Assembly: GCA_041739275.1 (NCBI GenBank)
Contig: JBGSOF010000035.1
Location: 53,388-117,387 of the forward strand
DNA length: 64,000 bases
Source of the DNA: WGMI01 sp041739275
GTDB lineage: Bacteria; Bacteroidota; Bacteroidia; Flavobacteriales; Schleiferiaceae
Direction: 5' to 3'
Shown here: positions 57,666 to 64,000 of the stretch, piece by piece
Position numbering within the stretch: position 1 is the first letter of the stretch
How the letters are laid out: each line of letters starts with the position of its first letter
Notes under the pieces: generated by a model
What the model saw: the letters and a program-made list of their open reading frames with translations, nothing else
What the model was told of the DNA's origin: nothing
Database searches by the model: none
Position numbers and translations under genes: made by a program

Positions 57666-58844
57666 TTATTTAAATGCCGAAATCCCTGTTACGTCCATGC
57701 CCGTAATGAGCAAATGAATGTCGTGCGTTCCTTCGTAGGTAATGACCGATTCGAGGTTCATCATATGCCTCATGATGCTAAAATCTCCCGTTATACCCAT
57801 TCCACCAAGCATTTGACGCGCTTCGCGAGCTATTTGACAGGCCATGGCCACGTTGTTTCGCTTGGCCATAGAAATCTGAGCCGTCGTGGCGCGTCCTTCG
57901 TTTTTCAGTTGCCCCAGGCGGTAGGTCAGCGCTTGTGCCTTGGTGATTTCGGTAATCATTTCGGCCAATTTCTTTTGCTGCAATTGGAAGGCGGCGATGG
58001 GCTTTCCAAATTGAATGCGCTGTAAACTGTAGCGCAAGGCGGTATCGTAGCAGTCCATGGCCGCACCCAAAGCACCCCAGGCAATTCCGTAACGCGCAGA
58101 GTCCAAGCAGCCAAGCGGGGCGCCGAGGCCACTTTTGTTGGGGAGCAAATTTTCTTTGGGCACCTTCACGTTTTCAAACACCAACTCGCCCGTGGCGCTT
58201 GCGCGGAGGCTCCATTTGTTGTGGGTTTCGGGAGTGGTGAATCCCTCCATGCCCCGTTCGACAATCAGGCCGTGAATTCGTCCTTCTTCGCTTTTAGCCC
58301 AAACCACGGCGATATCGGCATAGGGAGAATTCGAAATCCACAGTTTCGCGCCGTTTAAGAGATAATGGTCGCCTTCATCTTTAAAATGAGTCACCATTCC
58401 CCCCGGATTCGAGCCGTGGTCGGGCTCGGTGAGTCCAAAGCAGCCGAGGAATTCGCCACTGGCTAATTTGGGGAGGTATTTGCGCCTTTGTTCTTCGTTT
58501 CCGTAGGCATAAATCGGGTACATCACCAGCGAGCTCTGTACAGAACACGTGCTGCGAACCCCGCTGTCGCCCCGCTCGATTTCCTGCATCATCAAACCAT
58601 AACTGATCTGGTCGAGACCCGCCCCGCCATATTCTGCGGGGATATACGGACCAAAGGCGCCGATCTCGGCCAAACCTTTGACGAGCTGCTGCGGAAACTC
58701 GGCTCTCTGCGCATAGTCCTCGATAATCGGGCTCACTTCTCGCTTGACCCATTCGCGGGTTGCCTCTCGGACGAGTTTGTGCTCTTCGCTGAGCATATCG
58801 TCGAGTTGGTAGTAATCAGGAGCTTGATAAAGGTCTTGAGCCAT
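57666..58844 (-). CDS. Acyl-CoA dehydrogenase, glutaryl-CoA dehydrogenase-like
   Basis: A 392-residue FAD flavoprotein of the acyl-CoA dehydrogenase family. The C-terminal YEGTHDIHLLITGMDVTGI holds the catalytic glutamate E371 and closely follows the glutaryl-CoA dehydrogenase signature (T-Y-E-G-T-H-D-I-H). CFGLTEPDHGSNPGGM near 133-148 is the FAD/substrate loop. Glutaryl-CoA dehydrogenase oxidises and decarboxylates glutaryl-CoA to crotonyl-CoA in lysine and tryptophan breakdown. The ATG at 58844 (MAQDLYQAPDYYQ) is preferred to a longer TTG frame. Its transcript precedes the polysaccharide operon on the same strand with 126 bp between; the two are functionally unrelated. Confidence 0.88.
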   Translation of the reverse strand: MAQDLYQAPDYYQLDDMLSEEHKLVREATREWVKREVSPIIEDYAQRAEFPQQLVKGLAEIGAFGPYIPAEYGGAGLDQISYGLMMQEIERGDSGVRSTCSVQSSLVMYPIYAYGNEEQRRKYLPKLASGEFLGCFGLTEPDHGSNPGGMVTHFKDEGDHYLLNGAKLWISNSPYADIAVVWAKSEEGRIHGLIVERGMEGFTTPETHNKWSLRASATGELVFENVKVPKENLLPNKSGLGAPLGCLDSARYGIAWGALGAAMDCYDTALRYSLQRIQFGKPIAAFQLQQKKLAEMITEITKAQALTYRLGQLKNEGRATTAQISMAKRNNVAMACQIAREARQMLGGMGITGDFSIMRHMMNLESVITYEGTHDIHLLITGMDVTGISAFK

Positions 58845-58892
58845 GAGATTGAAAATGGGTTCGGAGAGGTTTGCTTTCTTTGTTTGTAACAA

Positions 58893-58907
58893 AGGCGAGC
58901 AAAGTTA
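58893..58907 (-). promoter_or_regulatory. Possible -7 box of the acyl-CoA dehydrogenase gene
   Basis: TAACTTTG (58907-58900, minus strand) fits TAnnTTTG and would give a leader of about 49 nt. The -33 element is not recognisable. Confidence 0.38.
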
Positions 58908-59081
58908 GTTTGCGCACTCTTTCGAGACGTTTTGAACTTGACAGGAGAGAACCGAAACGTCCTAGTCCTCATTTTCGCGATTCTCCTGAAGCGCTTCACT
59001 TCAATGGCGAAGTACAAACGAGATATGCAGCGTTTTGAACAGTTCGATGTCGATGTTTTGTCCCCCTGAATAAAGCCCCTC

Positions 59082-59471
59082 ATGAACCCGGATATCCTCG
59101 CGTACAACCTGAAACAATCTGAAAACGATCAAGCCATATGCGAGCGCTTGGCGCTGCTTATGGACGAACATCTTTTTGAAGATCAGTCCAAAATTTGGCA
59201 CGGGCATCCCGTGTGGTTTATAGACGGCAATCCGATTGCGGGCTACAGCAAGCAAAAACAGGGTATCCGCTTCATGTTCTGGAGTGGAGCCGATTTTGGG
59301 GAAGAGGCGCTTAGCGTAAAAGGCGAGAAATTCAAGGACGCTTCTGTTTTCTACAATCGGTTTTCAGAAATTGAGCCTGAAGCCGTGAAGCGCTGGCTTG
59401 AAAAGTCGAAAGTGATTCAGTGGGATTATAAGAATATTGTCAAGAAAAAAGGGCTGCTTGAACGGCTATAA
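59082..59471 (+). CDS. DUF1801-family protein
   Basis: A 129-residue cytoplasmic protein. The segment IWHGHPVWFIDGNPIAGYS (48-66) and IRFMFWSGADF that follow match the YdhG-like DUF1801 core, whose usual form has M-P-x-W and a G-x-x-(V/I)-A-G-(F/Y) strand. The C-terminal helix region EPEAVKRWLEKSKVIQWDY is typical. No catalytic function is established for the family. The gene is divergent from the acyl-CoA dehydrogenase gene and has no close downstream neighbour. Confidence 0.7.
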   Translation: MNPDILAYNLKQSENDQAICERLALLMDEHLFEDQSKIWHGHPVWFIDGNPIAGYSKQKQGIRFMFWSGADFGEEALSVKGEKFKDASVFYNRFSEIEPEAVKRWLEKSKVIQWDYKNIVKKKGLLERL

Positions 59472-59866
59472 TTCCTTTGCTTTGAAGAAAACACTTGCGG
59501 GGCTCTTGTTGTGTCATGGGCTGAGCTAAAGCTGTGATAAAGTGCAAGGTCCTGGCTTTGAGGTATTTTCGGCGAGTAAAAATGTAAGATACCCATCTCA
59601 ATATATCCAAATATCACGACCGCCCTGTACGAGCTTGCGCGATTGACACATCGGTACTTTTCTGAAGAGTTTATGCAGCCCCAATCGGATGCTTTCATTG
59701 GCCGTATGCTAACAAATCACTCACAAAACACCTAGACCAGTCGAAGTTCCTTCGCGCTTCGAGAGTGCGCTCAACATAGTCTTCGCAAATTTCCAGACTG
59801 AATAATCTCTAAGATCATCAAATTGAACTCTAATTTTATAACGTTCTAAGCAATTCTTGGCATTCA
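59472..59866. other. Gene-free stretch between DUF1801 and export genes
   Basis: About 395 bp without a convincing gene, RNA or promoter. It looks more AT-rich toward its right end. A frame of about 50 codons ending at 59735 has no start codon and no recognisable product. Confidence 0.5.
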
Positions 59867-60973
59867 ATGAAACGACCCCTTGTCTTCTCGCATTTTAGAA
59901 AAACGCACATCTTGCTCGCCTGTACGGTCCTCGCCTCTTGCCAGCCCAAAACCAAGAGCCTTCAGCCGATCGTTCGCGATATCACTCAATCGGTGTATGC
60001 CTCGGGAATCGTAAAATCAAAAGACCAATATCAAGTTTTTGCCAGCGCCAGCGGGATCGTCGACACGGTGTTTGTCAAGGAAGGCGATTTGGTCAAAATA
60101 GGAGGGGATCTAGCAGAAATCGCTGCGGAGGCTCAAGAACTGCTGCAAGACAACGCAAAACTCGCGGCAGATTACAACTCGGTGGCCGTCAACCGCGGAA
60201 AACTTGAAGAGGCCCGGGCTTTCGCGGCACTTGCGCACAGCAAAATGCAAAACGACTCGATTTTATACGAGCGTCAAGCCCGGCTTTGGGCTCAGAATAT
60301 CGGTGCCAAAGTGACGCTTGAGCAAGCGCGTTTGGCCTACGAAAATGCTCTGGTCAACGAAAAAGCGGCGGTGGAGAAACTCACAGAGCTTCAACGCCAA
60401 TTGACATATCTCGAAAAACAGAGCAAAAACAACCTCGCTATTAGCGCTAAAACTTCAAAAGATTTTCGCGTACAAAGCAAGATCAATGGCAAGGTTTATC
60501 AAGTAAACGTGCGCAAGGGAGAAACCGTTAATCCTCAAATTCCTATTGCACTCGTAGGGAGCGACCGCGAATTTCTCTTGGAAATGCAAATTGATGAGTC
60601 TGATATTCTTTTAGTCCGGCAAGGCATGAAGGCGCTCGTCGTGCTCAACAGCAATACAGATTCGGTGTACGAAGCGGTGGTGACGCGCATTTATCCCGTC
60701 ATGAATCTTCAGAGCAAGACTTTTACCATTGAAGCGGAATTTGTCAAAGGCCCGCGCGCTCTTTATCCGAACATTTCTTTTGAGGCGAATGTGGTCATCA
60801 AAACCGAGAAAAACGCACTGCTCATTCCGAGAGAATACGTTTTAAATGACTCTCTCGTCTTTTCGAAATTGGGTAAAAAAATCAAAGTGCGCACCGGGAT
60901 TAAAGATTTCGAACAAGTTCAGATTGTCTCGGGCCTCGATGCCAACGAAGAATTGATTCTGCCTGTCAAGTGA
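59867..60973 (+). CDS. Membrane-fusion (periplasmic adaptor) lipoprotein of an ABC export system
   Basis: A 368-residue HlyD/MacA-type adaptor. A lipoprotein signal ends with C25 in VLASC, so it is probably anchored in the inner membrane. A biotinyl-lipoyl-like half (SGIVDTVFVKEGDLVK) precedes an alpha-hairpin of heptad-rich sequence (about 85-195). The second lipoyl half (INGKVYQVNVRKGETV) and beta-barrel (LEMQIDESDILLV) follow. It should bridge the ABC permease encoded next to an outer-membrane factor. The next gene overlaps its stop by GTGA. No TolC-like gene is present in the window. Confidence 0.9.
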   Translation: MKRPLVFSHFRKTHILLACTVLASCQPKTKSLQPIVRDITQSVYASGIVKSKDQYQVFASASGIVDTVFVKEGDLVKIGGDLAEIAAEAQELLQDNAKLAADYNSVAVNRGKLEEARAFAALAHSKMQNDSILYERQARLWAQNIGAKVTLEQARLAYENALVNEKAAVEKLTELQRQLTYLEKQSKNNLAISAKTSKDFRVQSKINGKVYQVNVRKGETVNPQIPIALVGSDREFLLEMQIDESDILLVRQGMKALVVLNSNTDSVYEAVVTRIYPVMNLQSKTFTIEAEFVKGPRALYPNISFEANVVIKTEKNALLIPREYVLNDSLVFSKLGKKIKVRTGIKDFEQVQIVSGLDANEELILPVK

Positions 60974-62229
60974 AGCTAAAACTGATATCGCAGATTTCTT
61001 TTGCCTTGCTCACCGCCCGGCTCAAACAAACTATGGTGGCCGCCTTTGGGGTGACGTTCAGCATCACCATGTTTATCACCTTGCTGAGTTTTATGGCAGG
61101 ATTGAACGACTTGCTCGACAACCTCATTCTAAATCGAACGCCGCACATTCGGCTGTACAACGAAATTCTGCCGTCCAAAATTCAACCCATTCAACGAGCT
61201 CTTCAATACGGAGGGGCGTATCATTTCATTCGAAGCATTAAACCAAAAAATGAGCTTGTTGAAATTCGAAACAGTCAGGCCATTCTGGCGGCATTAAAGG
61301 CCGATTCTCGGGTGCGGGGAATCGCTCCAAAAAACACGGTGCCGATTTTTTACAACATCGGAGATGTAGACCTCACGGGGCTTATCAACGGAATCGATGT
61401 TGATGCTGAAAGTCGTTTGTTCACTTTTGGCGACTATGTTGTGCAAGGCAATCCAAGCGATCTCAAAACTATTCCGAACAGCATTATTCTCGGTATCGGC
61501 ATTGCGCGAAAAATGCTTGTTGAACCGGGAGACGTAATCCAAATTACGGGGAGCAACGGGACGCGGTTTCAACTCAAAGTGGTCGGATTCTTTCAATCGG
61601 GCATAGACGAAATCGATAAAACTCAGAGCTATACCACCCTGGAAACAACCCGGAAAATGCTTGGAAAGCCCAACAGCTACATCACAGACTTTCAGATCAA
61701 ACTCAACGACATTAAAAAGGCGCCTATTTTGGCGAAGCAATACTCTGAGGCTTTCGATACTGAAGCGATCGACATCCAAACCGCCAATGCTCAATTTGAA
61801 ACGGGAAGTTCTGTGAGAACTCTTATTTCGTATGCCGTGGGCGTAACGCTCTTGATTGTTGCCGGCTTTGGCATCTACAATATTCTAAATATGATGATCT
61901 ACGAAAAAATGGATTCAATCGCGATTTTGAAAGCGACCGGGTTTTCGGGCAGAGATGTTCAGGCAATTTTTATTTCGATTGCCCTGGCGATTGGCCTTGC
62001 GGGGGGTGCTCTCGGGCTGATTCTCGGGCTTGGACTCTCAGCGCTCATCGGCCTCATCCCCTTCAACACGGCTTCGCTCCCCACCGTAGAAACCTATCCC
62101 ATTAATTACAACCCTCAATTCTATTTAATCGGCGCGATCTTTTCGATAATCACCACCTACTTGGCCGGTTATTTTCCTTCGCGAAAAGCGAGTAAAATTG
62201 ATCCGGTCGACATTATTCGCGGAAAGTAG
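60970..62229 (+). CDS. ABC transporter permease, MacB/FtsX/DevC type
   Basis: A 419-residue inner-membrane protein. One N-terminal membrane helix (about 12-45, TMVAAFGVTFSITMFITLLS) is followed by a large periplasmic MacB-PCD domain (about 50-275). Three C-terminal helices (around 290-310, 335-365 and 385-405) end in the FtsX core. The loop YEKMDSIAILKATGFSGRDV is the FtsX cytoplasmic signature, and the tail SRKASKIDPVDIIRGK is typical. The start is GTG at 60970, overlapping the adaptor stop. Together with the adaptor and ATPase it forms a MacAB/DevBCA-like exporter, probably for a lipid, peptide or glycolipid; the substrate is not readable. Confidence 0.9.
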   Translation: MKLKLISQISFALLTARLKQTMVAAFGVTFSITMFITLLSFMAGLNDLLDNLILNRTPHIRLYNEILPSKIQPIQRALQYGGAYHFIRSIKPKNELVEIRNSQAILAALKADSRVRGIAPKNTVPIFYNIGDVDLTGLINGIDVDAESRLFTFGDYVVQGNPSDLKTIPNSIILGIGIARKMLVEPGDVIQITGSNGTRFQLKVVGFFQSGIDEIDKTQSYTTLETTRKMLGKPNSYITDFQIKLNDIKKAPILAKQYSEAFDTEAIDIQTANAQFETGSSVRTLISYAVGVTLLIVAGFGIYNILNMMIYEKMDSIAILKATGFSGRDVQAIFISIALAIGLAGGALGLILGLGLSALIGLIPFNTASLPTVETYPINYNPQFYLIGAIFSIITTYLAGYFPSRKASKIDPVDIIRGK

Positions 62230-62922
62230 ATGTCTGAAAATAAATTCATTATCGAAGCTCGGGGCATTACAAAGTCGTTTCACGATCCGGTCTCCGTACA
62301 AGTTCTCAACGACATAAGATTTGGAATAAGCAAGGGAGAATTTGCTTCGATCGTGGGGAAATCGGGCTGTGGAAAGTCTACGCTTTTGTACATTCTTTCG
62401 ACCATGGATACGGATTATCAAGGCGAGCTATTTATAGATGGAATTTCAATGACCAAACAATCGGATACTGCCCTGGCAAAGATTCGAAACGAGAAAATAG
62501 GTTTTGTGTTTCAGTTTCACTATTTGATTAATGAATTCAACAATTTGAATAATGTTATGCTTCCCGGTTTGAAGTATGGCAAACTTGCAGCGAATGAGGT
62601 GGAAGAAAATGCATATAACAAATTAAAAATTCTCGGGATTGAAAAAGAGGCGCTCAAATTCCCGAATCAGTTGAGTGGGGGGCAGAAACAAAGAGTGGCT
62701 ATTGCCCGTGCTCTGATCAACGAACCTTTGATTATTATGGGTGATGAGCCTACGGGAAACTTGGATAAAAAGAATAGCGATATGGTCTTTAACATTTTTA
62801 AAGAATTGGCTGAGGAATTTGGTCAATCTCTGTTAATTGTAACCCACGATATGGATTTTGCGGCAAACACGCACCGAACCATTACCATGGAAGACGGCAG
62901 GATTGTTCCAGGCAGGACTTGA
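62230..62922 (+). CDS. ABC transporter ATPase, LolD/MacB/DevA type
   Basis: A 230-residue ABC ATPase. Walker A GKSGCGKST is at 43-51, the signature LSGGQKQR at 148-155, Walker B LIIMGDEP at 167-174, and the H-loop histidine at 206. The length and GDEPTGNLDKKN segment fit the LolD/MacB/FtsE subfamily that drives mechanotransmission permeases. The ATG follows the permease stop with no gap. The third gene appears richer in A+T than the first two by eye. The three genes form one operon. Confidence 0.95.
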   Translation: MSENKFIIEARGITKSFHDPVSVQVLNDIRFGISKGEFASIVGKSGCGKSTLLYILSTMDTDYQGELFIDGISMTKQSDTALAKIRNEKIGFVFQFHYLINEFNNLNNVMLPGLKYGKLAANEVEENAYNKLKILGIEKEALKFPNQLSGGQKQRVAIARALINEPLIIMGDEPTGNLDKKNSDMVFNIFKELAEEFGQSLLIVTHDMDFAANTHRTITMEDGRIVPGRT

Positions 62923-63052
62923 TTTCTTAAGAGAACCCTCTGTGGTTGTTTTGTTCTGATGCTTCTGCCCATATGTAATTTTTACAGTATTTGTGTATTT
63001 ATAAATCAAATGAATATACAATTAAAACACCTCCTCGGAATACATTTAATTT

Positions 63053-63628
63053 GTGAAAAAAATTCTCATCATCGACGGTCATCCCGATCCGAGCAGCTAT
63101 TGTGCGGCCCTCGCGGAACGCTATCGAAAGGGCGCGGTCGAAAATGGTTCCGAATGTCGATTGGTGCACCTCACCGATCTGGCGTTCAATCCGATTCTAA
63201 AACATGGATATCGACTCAAAACGGAACTCGAACCCGACTTGCTCCGAATGCAGCGTTCCATTTCTTGGGCCGAGCACTTGGTTTTTGTCTACCCTTATTG
63301 GTGGGGTAGCTACCCTGCTCTGCTCAAAGGATTTATTGACCGAACATTTCTGCCTCAGTTTGCCTTTCGGTACAAAAAAGATTCGCCACTCTGGGACAAA
63401 CTCCTTAGCCCGAAAACGGGCCAACTCATCGTGACTACAGATACGCCTATTTGGTATTACTGGATGAAGTATTTGGGCTTTGGACAGCGCTCTATGAAGA
63501 CCAGTATTCTCGAATTTTGCGGGGTTAAACCTGTCATCGTCAAACTTATTGGTCCGGTAAAATCTTCGACGATAGAGAAACGCGAGCAGTGGTTGAAGGA
63601 AACCGAGGAACTGGGGAGACACGAGTGA
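63053..63628 (+). CDS. Flavodoxin-fold NAD(P)H-dependent oxidoreductase
   Basis: A 191-residue protein of the NAD(P)H dehydrogenase (quinone)/KefF-like flavodoxin family. KILIIDGHPDPSSYCAAL (3-20) is the FMN-phosphate loop. VFVYPYWWGSYPALLKGFID at 76-95 contains the family core P-x-W-W. RTFLPQFAF follows at 96-104. It reduces quinones or nitro/azo-type acceptors with NAD(P)H in the cytoplasm. The start is a GTG at 63053; no in-frame ATG precedes the phosphate loop. It follows the ABC operon by 130 bp and is probably a separate unit. Confidence 0.85.
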   Translation: MKKILIIDGHPDPSSYCAALAERYRKGAVENGSECRLVHLTDLAFNPILKHGYRLKTELEPDLLRMQRSISWAEHLVFVYPYWWGSYPALLKGFIDRTFLPQFAFRYKKDSPLWDKLLSPKTGQLIVTTDTPIWYYWMKYLGFGQRSMKTSILEFCGVKPVIVKLIGPVKSSTIEKREQWLKETEELGRHE

Positions 63629-64000
63629 TGCTTTTTGTGGCTATGTCCTCTTCCAAGATCACAGGATATTTCTAGGGAACACCGTCTATTCCGGCAGATC
63701 AATATTTAATATTTGGTTCGTATTTGGCGTACAAACGAATAATGGAACTAAGGTCCTACAAGGTATATCTGGATCTTCGGGAGGATATCTTCCGGCTTCG
63801 CCGATAAGCATTGTAAGATGGCCTGCGCTGTTCATTCCCTCTCTACGACCTTGATGTTCACCCCGCTGCCGCGGAGGCCTTCTTTCTTTGCTGCTCCAAA
63901 GAAAGAAGGAAAGAAAGGAGCTTTTTAGACCGGCGCAGCGCTCTCCTCTCCTACCCGCGTACGCTTTGGCCGAGGTCGCCGCCGCAGAATTTTAAATAGG
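63629..64000. other. Gene-free right end of the window
   Basis: No gene with coding signs lies in these 372 bp. The notable structure is the inverted repeat at 63878-63909. The base composition is uneven, with A/T-rich stretches near 63700. Confidence 0.5.
63878..63909. repeat. Perfect inverted repeat with 13-bp arms
   Basis: CCTTCTTTCTTTG and CAAAGAAAGAAGG are exact inverse complements around a six-base loop. A second purine-rich run AAAGAAAGGAG follows at once. Neither strand shows a T tract after the stem that would make a standard terminator. Similar polypurine hairpins occur as dispersed intergenic elements in many bacterial genomes. Confidence 0.6.

Noticed and set aside
59580..59735. 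Open frame of about 50 codons as a remnant gene
   Set aside because: No start codon and no similarity recognised; it could be chance in a gene-free stretch.
63629..64000. Transposase or insertion-sequence end at the right border
   Set aside because: Neither strand contains a transposase-like frame, and no terminal repeat pair with flanking duplication was found in the window.
1..64000. tRNA, rRNA, CRISPR array, prophage
   Set aside because: No cloverleaf with CCA-type acceptor stem, no rRNA-like sequence, no repeat-spacer arrays and no phage structural genes were seen in any gap.

Overview
The window reads as chromosome of a Bacteroidota bacterium. Five secreted proteins end in type IX secretion system (T9SS) type A sorting domains. 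There is a large SusC-like TonB-dependent receptor with a carboxypeptidase-regulatory domain, several -7 boxes fit the Bacteroidota form TAnnTTTG, and Shine-Dalgarno sequences are mostly absent. Base composition looks balanced by eye, which is high for a flavobacterium, so the family is left open. No rRNA, tRNA, CRISPR array, prophage or transposase was found.

Layout. 1-5000: the end of an FtsX-type permease, a cystathionine beta-synthase-type enzyme, a BtuF-like protein without signal peptide, and convergent to these accC with a DUF4294 gene. 5109-7349: a secreted reprolysin-like zinc protease with a T9SS domain. 7365-10368 (minus): an O-acetylation module (NeuD-type acyltransferase, SGNH-fold protein, MBOAT). 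10472-13396 (minus) and 13584-31618 (plus): a TonB-dependent receptor divergent from four successive large surface proteins. These four share a C-terminal block of about 350 residues, and each is followed by its own strong terminator.

31729-57539 (minus): a near-continuous run of 25 genes, most joined by ATGA-type overlaps, for a Wzx/Wzy-dependent polysaccharide. It has export genes (wza, wzc), flippase and polymerase, an initiating phosphoglycosyl transferase, only three glycosyltransferases, and sugar-nucleotide genes for a WbpA/B/D/I-type di-N-acetylated uronic acid and a bacillosamine-type sugar. It also has a formyltransferase with a PIG-L deacetylase, two lyase-family proteins, and five different sulfotransferases. 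The product is predicted to be a heavily sulfated surface polysaccharide. The uronic-acid branch resembles the one that in Porphyromonas gingivalis makes the A-LPS linker anchoring T9SS type A cargo, so this locus and the T9SS proteins beside it may work together.

57666-64000: a glutaryl-CoA-dehydrogenase-like enzyme, a DUF1801 protein, an adaptor-permease-ATPase export set (MacAB/DevBCA type), a flavodoxin-fold oxidoreductase, and a gene-free end with a long perfect inverted repeat.

Starts were chosen from overlaps, signal peptides and family alignment from memory. All functions are read from motifs by eye; no database search was run.
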